Source: Frankia sp. AgB32
GTDB lineage: Bacteria > Actinomycetota > Actinomycetes > Frankiales > Frankiaceae
Assembly: GCF_023243045.1 (NCBI RefSeq)
Contig: NZ_JALKFX010000031.1
Location: 1 to 63,356 of the forward strand
DNA: 63,356 bases
Direction: 5' to 3'
The notes under the pieces were generated by a model. It saw only the letters and a list, made by a program, of their open reading frames with translations. It searched no databases and was not told the DNA's origin. Positions 18,100 through 30,351 of the stretch are shown here, in pieces. Every line of letters begins with the position of its first letter. The first letter of the stretch is position 1. The translations under genes and the position numbers were made by a program.

Positions 18100-18177
18100 A
18101 ACTACTGTTCTTTTATATCAGACCGAGACGACCTCGGTGTTTTGCCGGTTCCGGGGCCGAACCGCAGCGCCCGGAAG

Positions 18178-18879
18178 CTACTTCGGCAAGTGTACAGGCT
18201 CCGTGTCGGACCCGGCCGAGCCCCCCTGACTGGGCAGGATGGACTCGGACAGTCCCGATCCGGTGGCGCCGACCTTACCAGGCAGCAGCGGACCGGCGTT
18301 GTGCTCGGTGAGGCGGAACCCGCCCTCGACGAGGCGCAGCAGGGACCACCGGCAGTTCGCCAGCGGTCCGAAGTGCCACCACAGCTCCGGCGGCAGCCCC
18401 AGCACGTGGCCGATCAGGGATCGGCCGGTGCCACCGTGCAACACGAAGACGATGAGGCCGTCCGGGGCCGCGGGCAGCCCGTCCGCGCGGATCTCGTCGA
18501 GCAGCGCCCCGGCCCGGGCGGCGACCTCCCGGTAGGTCTCGCCGCCGCCGCGCCGCACGTCCTCGCCCGCGCGCCAGGCGCGGTCCTCCGCCGGGAAGCG
18601 CTCGGCGGCCTCGGCGCCGGTCAGGCCGGACCATCCACCGAGGTCGATCTCGCGCAGCCGGGCGTCCGTGCGGAACGGAAGCTCGAGACCGGCCGCGGTG
18701 TCGCGGCAGCGCTGCAGGTCGGAGGAGACGACGAGCTCCGGGTTCATCGCGCGGATCAGCGGGGCCACGGCGGCGACCTGGGCGCGGCCGGTGACATCGA
18801 GCGGCGCGTCGGCGTGCCCCTGGAACCGGCCGGCGTCGTTCCAGGTCGTCCGGCCGTGCCGCCAGAGGAGCAGCCTCAT
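18178..18879 (-). CDS. Histidine phosphatase family protein (phosphoglycerate mutase-like)
   Basis: The 233-residue protein carries the family signature LLLWRHGRTTWND at the N-terminus (phospho-His in RHG), FQGHADAPLD, the second-Arg region, and the late HGG motif (VFVLHGGTGRSLIGHVLG). ATG 18879 overlaps the rsfS stop by four bases (ATGA), so translation is coupled. This position right after rsfS is common in actinobacteria, where the protein is annotated as a histidine phosphatase or glucosyl-3-phosphoglycerate phosphatase. The exact substrate is not shown. The C-terminal 35 residues are low-complexity. Confidence 0.85.
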   Translation of the reverse strand: MRLLLWRHGRTTWNDAGRFQGHADAPLDVTGRAQVAAVAPLIRAMNPELVVSSDLQRCRDTAAGLELPFRTDARLREIDLGGWSGLTGAEAAERFPAEDRAWRAGEDVRRGGGETYREVAARAGALLDEIRADGLPAAPDGLIVFVLHGGTGRSLIGHVLGLPPELWWHFGPLANCRWSLLRLVEGGFRLTEHNAGPLLPGKVGATGSGLSESILPSQGGSAGSDTEPVHLPK

Positions 18880-19301
18880 GGGGTGGTTGTCGCCCCGCCG
18901 CGCGGGTCGCCCGCCGCCGAGGCGCCGGCGGCGGCACCGACCGTCGCGTCGGTGAACGGGATCACCGGGCAGTCCTTCCACAGCCGTTCCAGCGCGTAGA
19001 ACACGCGCTCCTCGTCGCTCTGCACGTGCACGACGATGTCGACGAAGTCGAGCAGGACCCAGCGGCCCTCCCGTTCGCCCTCGCGCCGCACGGGCTTGGC
19101 GCCGAGCTGCCGCAGCTTCTCCTCGACCTCGTCGACGATGCCCTTGACCTGGCGTTCGTTGGCGGCGGAGGCCAGCACGAAGCAGTCGGTGATGGCGAGG
19201 CGCTCGCTCACGTCGAGGACAAGCAGCTCGTGGCCGAGCTTGTCGGCCGCGGCCTGGGCGGCGGCGAGGGCAAGCTCGACGGCTCGCGGGGAAGCGGTCA
19301 C
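18876..19301 (-). CDS. rsfS: Ribosome silencing factor RsfS
   Basis: The 141-residue protein has the RsfS/Iojap core: HELLVLDVSERLAITDCFVL, NERQVKGIVDEVEEKLRQLG, GRWVLLDFVDIVVHVQ and a conserved tail W KDCPVI. RsfS binds ribosomal protein uL14 and blocks subunit joining when nutrients fall (family knowledge). The GTG start at 19301 has AGGAGAG upstream. It is preceded by nadD about 190 bases away, the usual order nadD-rsfS-phosphatase. An Ala/Gly-rich extension of about 20 residues ends the protein. Confidence 0.92.
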   Translation of the reverse strand: MTASPRAVELALAAAQAAADKLGHELLVLDVSERLAITDCFVLASAANERQVKGIVDEVEEKLRQLGAKPVRREGEREGRWVLLDFVDIVVHVQSDEERVFYALERLWKDCPVIPFTDATVGAAAGASAAGDPRGGATTTP

Positions 19302-19490
19302 GCTCGGGTTCTCTCCTGGATGCCGGCGTGCGCGGGCGGGTCACGTCGGGCTGCCCACGCGCCGCCCGCGGATCGGGCGGCTGGGTCCAGCGTGACACAT
19401 CCGCGCGCGGGCAGGGCACCCATCAGGCCGGCGATGCACCGAAACCCGTGCTATACGGGCCTGCGATACACGTCAGTCGGCGCGTACCGG

Positions 19491-20078
19491 TCAGTCCGGG
19501 GACTGGTAGAGATGCCGTTTGGCGATGTAACGCACGACCCCGTCCGGGGTGAGATACCAGATCGGCGCACCGCGCCCGACCCGCTCCCGGATGTCGGACG
19601 AGGAGATCGCCAGGGCGGGCACCTCCAGCAGGCTCACCGTGTCCGGCGGCAGGGTGGCGTCGAGCGCGAGCTGGTAGCCGGGGCGGCTGACACCGATGAA
19701 GTGGGCCAGGGCGAACAGCTCGCGGTGGTCGCGCCAGGTGAAGATCTGCGCGAGCGCGTCCGCGCCGGTGATGAAGAACAGCTCGTCGTCCGGCCGGGAA
19801 CCGCGCAGGTGCCGCAGCGTGTCGATCGTGTAGGTCGCGCCATGCCGGTCGATCTCGATCCGGCTGACGGTGAACTGCGGGTTCCCGGCGGTCGCGAGGA
19901 AGGTCATCAGGTAGCGGTCCTCGGCCGCGGACACGACGCGGTGGACCTTCTGCCAGGGCTGCCCGCTCGGCACGAAGACGACCTCGTCCAGGTCGAACAA
20001 CGCGGCCACCTCACTCGCGGCCACCAGGTGGCCGTTGTGGACCGGGTCGAAGGTCCCGCCCATCACACCGAGTCGCAC
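19491..20078 (-). CDS. nadD: Nicotinate-nucleotide adenylyltransferase
   Basis: The 195-residue enzyme makes deamido-NAD from nicotinate mononucleotide and ATP in NAD synthesis. Visible motifs are the nucleotidyltransferase [12 protein letters not shown] at the N-terminus and the C-terminal [10 protein letters not shown] (the SSTxxR motif), followed by [15 protein letters not shown] 20078 is chosen because the protein starts directly before MGGTFDP and no upstream homology exists; the ribosome site is weak. It lies upstream of rsfS on the same strand. The gap 20079-20301 separates it from divergent pgm. Confidence 0.93.
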   Translation of the reverse strand: MRLGVMGGTFDPVHNGHLVAASEVAALFDLDEVVFVPSGQPWQKVHRVVSAAEDRYLMTFLATAGNPQFTVSRIEIDRHGATYTIDTLRHLRGSRPDDELFFITGADALAQIFTWRDHRELFALAHFIGVSRPGYQLALDATLPPDTVSLLEVPALAISSSDIRERVGRGAPIWYLTPDGVVRYIAKRHLYQSPD

Positions 20079-20301
20079 CTGTCGGACCCTAACCCCGCGT
20101 GTGTGGCACACGCCTGCCACCCGCGGCCGGGCAGGAGATGTCCCACACCGACCGTCACCGGAGACGATGGCTGTCACCAGCGCAGACCCTCCCGATCCGC
20201 GGCGGCGGACCGGGACGGACCGGCCGCGCGGCAGGCGATCCCGCTAGGCTGAAGGCAGGCCGCCGGCCAGCCCCGCTCCCGACCGCGAAGAGGCGCCGCC
20301 C

Positions 20302-21948
20302 ATGCCGACCAGCCCACGCGCGGGCCAGCCCGCCGCCGCCGAGGACCTCATCGACGTCGACGCGCTCGTCGCCGCCTACCACGACCGCCATCCCGATCCC
20401 GCCGACCCGGCGCAGCGGGTCGTGTTCGGCACCTCGGGGCATCGGGGTTCGGCGCTGCGCGGCTCGTTCAACGCCGACCACATTCTCGCCACCACCCAGG
20501 CGATCTGCGAGTTCCGCGCGGCCGCCGGGGTCGACGGGCCGCTGTTCATCGGTGTCGACACCCACGCGCTGTCCGCGCCGGCGCTGGAGAGCGCCCTGGA
20601 GGTGCTCGTCGCCAACGGGGTGGACGTGCGGATAGCGCCGGACGGGCAGGCCACGCCGACCCCGGTGATCTCGCACGCGATCCTCGGGCACAACCGGGCG
20701 GGCGGGACGGGTCGCGGGGCCGCCGACGGCATCGTGGTCACCCCGTCGCACAACCCGCCGGCCGACGGCGGGTTCAAGTACAACCCGAGGCACGGCGGCC
20801 CGGCGGACACGGCCGTCACGAAGGTGATCCAGGACCGGGCGAACGCCCTGCTGGAGGCCGGTCTCGCCGGGGTCGCCCGGGTCGCGTACCCGCAGGCACG
20901 GGCCGCGTCCGTGGTGCACGACCACGTCAGCGCGTACGTGGAGGACCTGGCCGACGGCGTCGATCTCGACGCGATCCGCGGGGCCGGCGTGCGGATCGGC
21001 GTCGATCCGCTCGGTGGCGCGAGCCTGGTCTACTGGCAGGCGATCGCCGAGCGGTTCAAGCTCGACCTGGAGGTCGTGAACACCGCCGTCGACCCGACGT
21101 TCGCCTTCATGACGACCGACTGGGACGGCAAGATCCGGATGGATCCGTCCTCGCCGTACGCGATGGCCTCGCTGCTGCGCCTGGCCGGCTCGTTCGACGT
21201 GGCGCTCGCCAACGACGCCGACGCGGACCGGCACGGCGTCGTCACCCCCGGCGCGGGCCTGCTGAACCCGAACCACTTCCTGTCGGCGGCGATCGACTAC
21301 CTGTTCGGCCACCGCGACGGCTGGCCGGCGGGCGCGGCGATCGGCAAGACGCTGGTGAGTTCCAGCATGATCGACCGGGTGGGCGCGGGTCTGGGCCGGC
21401 CCGTTGTCGAGGTGCCGGTCGGCTTCAAGTGGTTCGTCGCCGGGCTCACCGACGGCACGCTGGGTTTCGGCGGGGAGGAGAGCGCGGGCGCCTCGTTCCT
21501 GCGCCGCGGTGGCGGAGTGTGGACGACGGACAAGGACGGCATCATCGCCTGCCTGCTCGCCGCCGAGATGACGGCGGTCACCGGTCGCGATCCGGGCCGG
21601 CTCTACGAGGAACTGACCGCGCGCTACGGCGCGCCGGCGTACCGCCGCGTCGACGCACCCGCGTCGGCGGCGCAGAAGAAGGTACTGGCCGCGCTGACCC
21701 CGGCGAGCCTTGGCGCAACCATCGTCGCCGGCTCGCCGGTGACGGCGGCGCTGTCGCACGCGCCGGGCAACGACGCGCCGCTCGGCGGGGTCAAGGTCGT
21801 CACGGCCGACGCGTGGTTCGCCGCCCGCCCGTCCGGCACCGAGGACGTCTACAAGATCTACGCTGAGAGCTTCCGTGGGCCGGACCATCTCGACGAAGTG
21901 ATCGCCGAGGCCCAGACGATCGTGGACGCGGCGCTCGCCGGCGGCTGA
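20302..21948 (+). CDS. pgm: Phosphoglucomutase, alpha-D-glucose type
   Basis: The 548-residue enzyme interconverts glucose 1-phosphate and glucose 6-phosphate, linking glycolysis with glycogen, trehalose and cell-wall sugar synthesis. It has FGTSGHRGS near the N-terminus, the phosphoserine loop [13 protein letters not shown], the metal-binding NDADADRHG, the sugar-binding FGGEESAG and the phosphate-binding [12 protein letters not shown]. Length is typical of bacterial Pgm. ATG 20302 has GAAGAGG upstream. It is transcribed divergently from nadD. Confidence 0.95.
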   Translation: MPTSPRAGQPAAAEDLIDVDALVAAYHDRHPDPADPAQRVVFGTSGHRGSALRGSFNADHILATTQAICEFRAAAGVDGPLFIGVDTHALSAPALESALEVLVANGVDVRIAPDGQATPTPVISHAILGHNRAGGTGRGAADGIVVTPSHNPPADGGFKYNPRHGGPADTAVTKVIQDRANALLEAGLAGVARVAYPQARAASVVHDHVSAYVEDLADGVDLDAIRGAGVRIGVDPLGGASLVYWQAIAERFKLDLEVVNTAVDPTFAFMTTDWDGKIRMDPSSPYAMASLLRLAGSFDVALANDADADRHGVVTPGAGLLNPNHFLSAAIDYLFGHRDGWPAGAAIGKTLVSSSMIDRVGAGLGRPVVEVPVGFKWFVAGLTDGTLGFGGEESAGASFLRRGGGVWTTDKDGIIACLLAAEMTAVTGRDPGRLYEELTARYGAPAYRRVDAPASAAQKKVLAALTPASLGATIVAGSPVTAALSHAPGNDAPLGGVKVVTADAWFAARPSGTEDVYKIYAESFRGPDHLDEVIAEAQTIVDAALAGG

Positions 21949-22002
21949 CCGACGTCTCACGGGCGGGTCCCGTCGCGAAGCCGAAACTGTCTCGAGGAGG
22001 AG

Positions 22003-23091
22003 ATGTCCGTGCAGGAAGTCCGTGGAGTGATCGCCCGTGCCAAGGGGGCGCCGGTCGAGGTGGCCACCATCCTCGTGCCGGCGCCCGGCCCGGGCGAGGC
22101 GGTCGTGCGGATCCAGGCCTGCGGGGTCTGCCACACCGACCTGCACTACCGCCAGGGCGGCATCAACGACGACTTCCCGTTCCTGCTCGGCCATGAGGCC
22201 GCCGGGATCGTCGAGGAGGTCGGCGACGGCGTCACCGATGTGGCGCCGGGTGACTACGTGGTGCTCAACTGGCGCGCTGTCTGCGGGAACTGCCGGGCGT
22301 GCCGGCGGGGTCGTCCCTGGTACTGCTTCGCGACGCACAACGCCACCCAGCCGATGACCCTGACGGACGGCACGACGCTGTCGCCGGCGCTCGGGATCGG
22401 CGCGTTCATCGAGAAGACACTGGTGCACGCCGGCCAGTGCACGAAGGTCGACCCGGCCGCCCGGCCGGCGGCGGCGGGGCTGCTCGGCTGCGGCGTGATG
22501 GCGGGCATCGGCGCGGCGGTGAACACCGGGGGCGTCGGCCGCGGCGACTCGGTCGCGGTCATCGGCTGCGGCGGCGTCGGGGACGGCGCGATCGCCGGGG
22601 CCCGCCTCGCCGGCGCCGCGAAGATCATCGCCGTGGACACCGACCCGCGCAAGCTGGATTGGGCCCGCGGGTTCGGCGCCACCCACACGGTCAACGCGAA
22701 GGAGAGCGACCCGGTCGAGGCGATCCGGGCGCTCACCGACGGGTTCGGCGCGGACGTCGTCATCGAGGCCGTCGGCCGGCCGGAAACGTACAAGCAGGCG
22801 TTCTACGCCCGCGACCTGGCCGGCACGGTCGTGCTCGTCGGGGTGCCGACGCCGGACATGACGCTCGAGCTGCCGCTGCTGGACGTGTTCGGCCGCGGCG
22901 GCGCGCTGAAGTCGTCCTGGTACGGCGACTGCCTGCCGTCACGGGACTTCCCCCTGCTCATCGACCTCTACCGGCAGGGCCGCCTCGACCTCGACGCGTT
23001 CGTCACCGAGGAGATCGCCCTCGACGGCGTCGAGGACGCGTTCGCCCGGATGCACTCCGGCGACGTGCTGCGTTCGGTGGTCCTCCTCTAA
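22003..23091 (+). CDS. mscR: S-(hydroxymethyl)mycothiol dehydrogenase (formaldehyde detoxification)
   Basis: The 362-residue zinc-dependent MDR enzyme oxidises the formaldehyde-mycothiol adduct with NAD. The catalytic zinc site is in [15 protein letters not shown] and GHEAAG; the structural zinc lobe is [15 protein letters not shown]; the NAD site is [40 protein letters not shown] is typical of this class. A strong GAGGAGG precedes ATG 22003. Mycothiol is an actinobacterial thiol, supporting the taxonomic call. The MBL-fold hydrolase often found next to mscR is not here; an acyltransferase remnant follows instead. Confidence 0.9.
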   Translation: MSVQEVRGVIARAKGAPVEVATILVPAPGPGEAVVRIQACGVCHTDLHYRQGGINDDFPFLLGHEAAGIVEEVGDGVTDVAPGDYVVLNWRAVCGNCRACRRGRPWYCFATHNATQPMTLTDGTTLSPALGIGAFIEKTLVHAGQCTKVDPAARPAAAGLLGCGVMAGIGAAVNTGGVGRGDSVAVIGCGGVGDGAIAGARLAGAAKIIAVDTDPRKLDWARGFGATHTVNAKESDPVEAIRALTDGFGADVVIEAVGRPETYKQAFYARDLAGTVVLVGVPTPDMTLELPLLDVFGRGGALKSSWYGDCLPSRDFPLLIDLYRQGRLDLDAFVTEEIALDGVEDAFARMHSGDVLRSVVLL

Positions 23092-23195
23092 TCGGTTCAG
23101 TGGCCGCCGTGCCGGGGAAAGTGGCGACGCACCGGCCGTCGGGGCAACACAGCCTGCCTTTTCCCGTCACCGGCACGGCGCTCGACAAGGTCATG

Positions 23196-23405
23196 CCGCG
23201 GGTCGGCCGGGTGCCCGCCGCGGGCGCCGCCCTGATGATCAGCCTCGGCCTCGCGAGCGCGTCGTACCACCTGGTGGAGCGGCCGGTGCAGCGGCGCCGG
23301 CCCGCCTGGACGAACCCTGGTTCCGGCCGGCTCCCCCGCCAGCGCCCGGCCGGCGTCCCGCCGGCCGCGGCCAGCCCGGTCAGGACGGCAGCAGACGCTC
23401 GATGA
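23196..23405 (+). pseudogene. C-terminal remnant of an acyltransferase-3 (OafA/YrhL) protein
   Basis: The plus frame ending at 23405 reads AALMISLGLASASYHLVERPVQRRR. A last membrane helix followed by SYxLVERPV and basic residues is the signature end of acyltransferase-3 membrane proteins. The remaining roughly 300 residues are absent, with mscR immediately upstream, so this is a deletion remnant. It overlaps the end of the minus-strand VWA gene by 26 bases. Confidence 0.5.
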
Positions 23406-24807
23406 ACTGCTGGAGCTGGTCGACGTTGCGGCATTCGACCATCTCGTCGACCAGCTCGGCGTAGATCTCCGACGCCGAGTCGCCGGAACCCCAGTAGGCG
23501 CGCGGCTCCGGATTGAGCCAGTACGAGTGGCGGGCCTGCCCGCACAGCTGGCGGAAGACGTTGGCCGACGTCGCCCGGTAGTTGTTGCGCGCGTCACCGA
23601 GGATGAGCAGCGACGTCCGCGGGCCCACCGCGTCGGAGTAGCGCTCGGCGAACACCTCGATGGCCCGGCCGTAGTCGCTGTGCCCGTCGTAGTAGACGAG
23701 GTCGGCCTCCCGGGCGATGCGCGCCATCATGTCGCCGAGGTCGAGCCCGCGCAGGAACCGGGTGACCTCGTCGGTGCTCTCGATGAACGCGAACGCGCGG
23801 ACCTTGGTGAACTGCTCGCGCAGGGCGTGGGTCAGCATCAGCGTGAAGTGGGCGAACGACGACACCGAACCGGAGACGTCGCAGAGCACGACCAGTTCGG
23901 GCTTGTGCGGCTTGCGCGGCCGGTGCTTCGTCTCGACGGGCACCCCGCCGGTCGCCAGCGACGCGCGGACGGTGCGGCGGAAGTCCAGCCGACCGTCGCG
24001 GCCGAGGTGGCGCCGCGCGGTCAGCCTGGTCGCCAGCCGCCGGGCCAGCGGATACACCTGCCGGCGCAGCTCCACCAGGTCACGCTGGGAGGCGCGGAGG
24101 AACTCGACCTGGTCGTCCAGGGGCCGCACCGCCGTGCGCTCGATCGCCTCGACGCCGCGTTCCTCCGCCATCCGGCGGCGCACCTCGGCGGCGACCATCT
24201 CCTCGAACGACCGGATCCGGTCGGCGATCGTCTGCCGGGCCGCCCGCTCGGCGAGGCCGCCGCGTTCCTGGTCACCGAGCAGTGCCGCCAGCAGTTCCGC
24301 GATCAGGGTCTCGGCGGACATCGCGCGCAGCGCCCGGTAGAGGAACCAGGACCGCCCCGAGCTGCCCGGCGCGGAACCGAACGCGTTCACCGCTCGGCGG
24401 GCCAGCGAGCGCAGCGACTCGTCGTCCCCGTCGCGCAGGGCGTCGCGCAGCTCGTCGCGCAGGGCCCGGCGCAGCGCCTCGAGGTCCTCGGGGGTCAGCT
24501 CGCCGGGCTCCGCCGTGGCGTCCTCGCCGAGCGCGCCATCGGCGGACTGGTCGGCGTCCGGGTCGTCCAGCGAGACGCCATCCCCGATGCGGGGCGGGAA
24601 GTACAGGTCGAACAGCGTGTCGAAGGCCGGCCGGTACAGCGGGCGCTTACACAGCGTCGCGGCGAGCGCCGCCCGCACGGCGTCCCGGTCCAGCCAGCCC
24701 AGGGCCCCGACGGCGGCGGCGGCGTCCACCGTCTCGGCGCTGCTGACCGGGATGCCGGCCCGGCGCAGCGCCGCGGTGAACATGACGGTGCGGTCCAGCA
24801 GGTTCAC
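23380..24807 (-). CDS. VWA domain protein, CoxE-like
   Basis: The 475-residue protein starts at GTG 24807. Its N-terminal half is helical and charged (FTAALRRAGIPVSSAE, LYFPPRIGDG, then an acidic stretch rich in Asp/Glu). The C-terminal half is a von Willebrand A-type domain with the metal-site start LVVLCDVSGSVSSFAH (DxSxS) and later SLLILGDARNNY. CoxE-type VWA proteins work with a MoxR AAA+ ATPase to mature or insert cofactors into enzyme complexes. The MoxR gene lies 54 bases upstream on the same strand. The client is not encoded nearby, so the role is unknown. Confidence 0.85.
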   Translation of the reverse strand: MNLLDRTVMFTAALRRAGIPVSSAETVDAAAAVGALGWLDRDAVRAALAATLCKRPLYRPAFDTLFDLYFPPRIGDGVSLDDPDADQSADGALGEDATAEPGELTPEDLEALRRALRDELRDALRDGDDESLRSLARRAVNAFGSAPGSSGRSWFLYRALRAMSAETLIAELLAALLGDQERGGLAERAARQTIADRIRSFEEMVAAEVRRRMAEERGVEAIERTAVRPLDDQVEFLRASQRDLVELRRQVYPLARRLATRLTARRHLGRDGRLDFRRTVRASLATGGVPVETKHRPRKPHKPELVVLCDVSGSVSSFAHFTLMLTHALREQFTKVRAFAFIESTDEVTRFLRGLDLGDMMARIAREADLVYYDGHSDYGRAIEVFAERYSDAVGPRTSLLILGDARNNYRATSANVFRQLCGQARHSYWLNPEPRAYWGSGDSASEIYAELVDEMVECRNVDQLQQFIERLLPS

Positions 24808-24861
24808 GCTGGCGCCCCCCCTGTCGGTCTGGTTCGCGGTCTGGTCCGTGCTGGGATCGGG

Positions 24862-25749
24862 TCAGTTCGAGCCGAGTTTGAGCTGGTCGATAGCGCGTGC
24901 CTGGTCGCTGGCGTGCTTGAGCACAACCCCGAGAGTGGACGCGACCGCGGCCTCGTCGAAGGTGTCGAAGCCGAGCGCGAGCACGGTGTGCGCCCAGTCG
25001 ATGGACTCCGCGATGGACGGCGCCTTCTTCAGCTCCATCGCGCGCAGCGCGCGCACGACGCGCACCAACGCCTCGGCGAGCTTCTCCGGCAGGTCCGGGA
25101 CGCGGGAGAGCACGATCTCCTTCTCTCGCTCGGCCGAGGGATAGTCGAGGTTGAGGTAGAGGCAGCGCCGCTTGAGAGCCTCGGACAGCTCGCGGGTCGC
25201 GTTCGAGGTGAGGATGACGAACGGCTTGCGGGTGGCGGTGATGGTGCCCAGCTCCGGGATCGTCACCTGGAAGTCGGACAGCACCTCCAGCAGCAGCCCC
25301 TCCACCTCGACGTCGGCCTTGTCGGTCTCGTCCACGAGCAGCACGGTGGGCTCCTCGCGGCGGATCGCGGTGAGCAGCGGCCGCGAGAGCAGGAACTCCT
25401 CGCTGAAGATGTCGTCGTGAGCCTGCTGCCAGCCCTGCGTGCCGGCCTCACCGGAGCCGGCCTGAATACGCAGGAGCTGCTTCTTGTAGTTCCACTCGTA
25501 CAGGGCTCGCGCCTCATCGAGGCCCTCGTAGCACTGCAGGCGGATCAGTTCCGCGCCGACGGCGCTGGCCAGTGCCTTGGCCAGTTCTGTCTTGCCGACG
25601 CCGGCCGGCCCTTCGACAAGCAGCGGTTTACGGAGCCGGTCGGCCAGGAAGACGGTGGTGGCGATCGCCTCGTCCGCGAGATAGCCAGTGGCGCCCAGAC
25701 GTTCCCGCACCTCGGCGACATCCGCGAATGCGTGTTCCTGCAGCGACAT
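24862..25749 (-). CDS. MoxR-type AAA+ ATPase
   Basis: The 295-residue protein starts at ATG 25749 with GGAAGGTGG upstream. Walker A is VEGPAGVGKTELAK, Walker B is PTVLLVDETDKAD, sensor 1 lies in FVILTSNATRELSEAL, and an arginine finger region is in LKRRCLYL. Such ATPases act as chaperones paired with VWA proteins, here the CoxE-like gene directly downstream. Length and domain content are typical. A frame upstream stays open but has no homology, so ATG 25749 is preferred. Confidence 0.9.
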   Translation of the reverse strand: MSLQEHAFADVAEVRERLGATGYLADEAIATTVFLADRLRKPLLVEGPAGVGKTELAKALASAVGAELIRLQCYEGLDEARALYEWNYKKQLLRIQAGSGEAGTQGWQQAHDDIFSEEFLLSRPLLTAIRREEPTVLLVDETDKADVEVEGLLLEVLSDFQVTIPELGTITATRKPFVILTSNATRELSEALKRRCLYLNLDYPSAEREKEIVLSRVPDLPEKLAEALVRVVRALRAMELKKAPSIAESIDWAHTVLALGFDTFDEAAVASTLGVVLKHASDQARAIDQLKLGSN

Positions 25750-25895
25750 GGCCACCTTCCGTTCGCATGTCAAGCATCGCCACGTCCATAGTGCCAGGAC
25801 GCTGGCCAAGGCGCGTCCAGCACATCGCGGTCGACCCGCGGCGCGTGGCGCCGCGGTGTCACCGGACCGGAAACATTTTCGCGCGAACGGCGGCG

Positions 25896-27527
<1,632 letters not shown>

Positions 27528-27628
27528 CCCCTCACCGTCGGCGCCGCACTCCGCCCTCCAGTGTCGCGGGCCGAGCGGGCGCCCGCACGAGATGCGCCCG
27601 CGGGCCCACGCTACGGGCCGGTGTGCGG

Positions 27629-28888
27629 TCAGCTCACGAGATGACCGTCACCCACGCCGATCCAGGTCGTCGAGGTCAGCTCGGCGAGGCCCATCGGGCC
27701 ACGGGCGTGCAGCTTCTGGGTGGAGATGCCGATTTCGGCGCCCATCCCGAACCGCTCTCCGTCGGTGAACCGGGTCGAGGCGTTGACCATCACCGCCGCG
27801 CTGTCGCAGGCCAGGGCGAAACGCCGGGACGCACTCAGCGAGCGGGTCACGATCGCCTCGGTGTGCCCGCTCCCCCAGCGGCGGATGTGCGCGACCGCGT
27901 CGTCGAGCGAGTCCACCACCCGCACGGCCAGGTCGAGCGAGAGGTACTCGGCCGCCCAGTCGTCCTCGGTGGCGGGCACGGCACGCGGGTCGACGGCGCG
28001 CACCGCGTCGTCGCCGTGCACGGTGACGCCCACACCGTGCAGCGCCGCGAGCACCCGGGGGAGGAACCGCCCGGCCACGTCCCGGTGCACCAGCAGGGTC
28101 TCCGCGGAGTTGCAGACCGAGACCCGGCTGGTCTTCGCGTCCAGCGTGATCGCCACGGCCTGGTCGAGATCGGCCTGCGCGTCGACGTAGACGTGGCAGT
28201 TACCGACCCCGGTCTCGATCACCGGCACCGTCGACTCCTCGACGACGGCCCGGATCAGCCCGGCGCCGCCGCGCGGGATGAGCACGTCGACCAGGCCCCG
28301 CAGGCGCATCAGGTGCTTGACCGACTCGTGGTCGAGCCCGGGGACGAGCTGGACCGCGTCGGCGGGCAGAGCGACCGCCACGGCCGCGTCCCGCAGGACT
28401 CCGACCAGCGCGGCGTTGGACCGCGCGGCGGAGGCGCTGCCGCGCAGGAGCACCGCGTTGCCGCTCTTCAGGCACAGCCCGGCGGCGTCGACGGTGACGT
28501 TCGGCCGGGCCTCGTAGATGATCCCGACGACGCCGAGGGGAACCCGGACCTGCCGCAGCTCCATTCCGTTGGGCAGCACCCGGCCGCGCACCACCTCGCC
28601 GACCGGATCGTCCAGCGCCGCGACCTGGCGCAGCCCGTCGGCGATGCCGGCCAGCCGGGCCGGGGTGAGGGTGAGCCGGTCGACCATCGCGGGCGCCGTC
28701 CCCGCGGCCCGCGCGGTCTCGACGTCCTCGGCGTTGGCGGCGAGGATCTCCGCCGACCGGACCGGGAGCGCCTCCGCCATCGCCAGCAGGGCGCGGTCCT
28801 TGCGCTCACGGCTGAGCGGGGCCAGCTCGGCCGCCGCCGCCCGGGCGCGTACCGCCACGTCTCGGACAGCCTCCGCAGAGGTGTTCAT
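27629..28888 (-). CDS. proA: Gamma-glutamyl phosphate reductase
   Basis: The 419-residue enzyme reduces gamma-glutamyl phosphate to glutamate semialdehyde, step two of proline synthesis. Motifs include [42 protein letters not shown] and the catalytic cysteine in [19 protein letters not shown] 28888 has GAGGA at good spacing. It is separated from proB by the oppositely oriented sbcD-sbcC pair and about 4.7 kb, whereas many relatives keep proB-proA adjacent. Confidence 0.95.
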   Translation of the reverse strand: MNTSAEAVRDVAVRARAAAAELAPLSRERKDRALLAMAEALPVRSAEILAANAEDVETARAAGTAPAMVDRLTLTPARLAGIADGLRQVAALDDPVGEVVRGRVLPNGMELRQVRVPLGVVGIIYEARPNVTVDAAGLCLKSGNAVLLRGSASAARSNAALVGVLRDAAVAVALPADAVQLVPGLDHESVKHLMRLRGLVDVLIPRGGAGLIRAVVEESTVPVIETGVGNCHVYVDAQADLDQAVAITLDAKTSRVSVCNSAETLLVHRDVAGRFLPRVLAALHGVGVTVHGDDAVRAVDPRAVPATEDDWAAEYLSLDLAVRVVDSLDDAVAHIRRWGSGHTEAIVTRSLSASRRFALACDSAAVMVNASTRFTDGERFGMGAEIGISTQKLHARGPMGLAELTSTTWIGVGDGHLVS

Positions 28889-29124
28889 CTCGGGATCCTC
28901 CGTAAGTGCGGGCGCTGCGGCGCAACCCACTCCTGCGAGGCTACCGGCGACAGACGGCACTCGCCGGGCGCTCGGCGAGCCTGCCGTCCGGCTCGCCGAA
29001 CAGGTCGGCCATGCAGCGCGCCGCGCCGCCACACCACCGACGCCGGGGCCCGCGACCGTCACGGAGATGACCGGTGCCGACCCCCGTTGCCGGCCGGCGC
29101 CGCCCGCCTGCCTACCGTGCTCCC

Positions 29125-30351
29125 ATGCTCGCCCTGCACACCTCCGACTGGCATCTCGGCCGCGGACTGCACGGCCACGACCTGCTGGCGGCCCAGGCCG
29201 CGTTCGTGGACCACCTCGTCGAGGTCGTCCGGGCGGAGTCCGTGGACGTCGTCCTCGTCGCCGGGGACGTGCACGACCGGGCGATCCCGCCCGTGCGCGC
29301 GCTGGAGCTGTTCGACGAGGCACTCTCGCGCCTGCGCGACGCGGCCGCCCACGTCGTGGTGATCAGTGGCAACCATGACGCCGCCCGCCGCCTGGGCGAC
29401 AAGTCCGGGCTGCTCGACCAGCGGATCAGCATCCGGACGAATCCCGCCGCGGTGGCCACGCCCGTCGTCCTGGCCGACGCCGACGGACCGGTGCGCGTCT
29501 ACCCGATCCCCTACCTGGAGCCGACGACGGCCCACGGCCTGCTGCCGGACAACCCGGGCGCCGCTGCCGACGGCGGCCAGGCGGGTTCGGCGGCCTCCCC
29601 GAGCCGGCCAGCCGACGATCCGCCCACCGAGGCGGTGGGCGGCCGGTCGCAGGCCGCGACGATGCACCGGGCCATGCGGGCGGTGCGGGCCGACCTCGCC
29701 CGCCGGCCGGGAGGCCGGGCCGTCGTGCTCGCCCACGCCTGGGTCACCGGCGGCGCGGCCAGCGACAGCGAGCGCGACATCTCCGTCGGCGGCGTGGGCA
29801 ACGTGCCGGCAGGCCTGTTCGACGGCATCACCTACACGGCGCTGGGCCACCTGCACCGCCCGCAGTCGATCACTCCCGCGGTGCGCTACAGCGGTTCGCC
29901 GCTGGCCTTCTCCTTCTCCGAGGCTACCGACCCCAAGCAGACCCTGCTCGTCGAGCTCGGCCAGGACGGCCTCGTCGGCGTGCGCGGGATACCGGTGCCC
30001 GCGCAGCGCCGCCTGGCGGTGCTGCGCGGCACCCTCGCCGATCTGCTCACCGCACCGGCGTACGGACAGCACGAGGCCGACTTCGTCGCCGCCGTGCTCA
30101 CCGATCCGGTTCGCCCGCTCGACGCGATGACGACGCTGCGTCGCCGGTTCCCGCATGCGCTGCGCCTGTCCCACGAGCCGCCGCCAGGCACCGCGGAGAC
30201 CCGTTCCTTCGGCGAGCGCACCCGGGGTCGCTCCGACCTGGAGATCGCCACCGCGTTCGTCGGCCATGTCCGCGGCGCGCCGTCGGGCCGCGAACGGACG
30301 CTGCTCGCCGAGGCGCTCGGGGCGGCCCGGCTGGCCGAGGACGCGGCCTGA
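29125..30351 (+). CDS. sbcD: Exonuclease SbcCD subunit D
   Basis: The 408-residue nuclease subunit starts at ATG 29125. Metallophosphoesterase motifs are [13 protein letters not shown] (DxH), [10 protein letters not shown] (GDxxD), [10 protein letters not shown] (GNHD), a later AHAWV histidine and GHLHRPQ (GHxH). With SbcC it cuts hairpins and DNA ends during replication and repair. Its TGA overlaps the sbcC ATG by one base (TGATG), so translation is coupled. A Pro/Ala-rich insert (about residues 148-180) interrupts the core. Confidence 0.93.
   Translation: MLALHTSDWHLGRGLHGHDLLAAQAAFVDHLVEVVRAESVDVVLVAGDVHDRAIPPVRALELFDEALSRLRDAAAHVVVISGNHDAARRLGDKSGLLDQRISIRTNPAAVATPVVLADADGPVRVYPIPYLEPTTAHGLLPDNPGAAADGGQAGSAASPSRPADDPPTEAVGGRSQAATMHRAMRAVRADLARRPGGRAVVLAHAWVTGGAASDSERDISVGGVGNVPAGLFDGITYTALGHLHRPQSITPAVRYSGSPLAFSFSEATDPKQTLLVELGQDGLVGVRGIPVPAQRRLAVLRGTLADLLTAPAYGQHEADFVAAVLTDPVRPLDAMTTLRRRFPHALRLSHEPPPGTAETRSFGERTRGRSDLEIATAFVGHVRGAPSGRERTLLAEALGAARLAEDAA

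Noticed and set aside
20155-22686. 843-codon minus-strand frame opposite pgm and mscR
   Set aside because: Shadow of two well-supported genes with complete catalytic motifs.
23527-25791. Very long open frame (over 700 codons) on the plus strand opposite the VWA and MoxR genes
   Set aside because: It is antisense to genes with clear motifs; high GC keeps stop codons rare on the opposite strand. Its composition (Arg, Gly, Asp, Gln) is that of a shadow frame.
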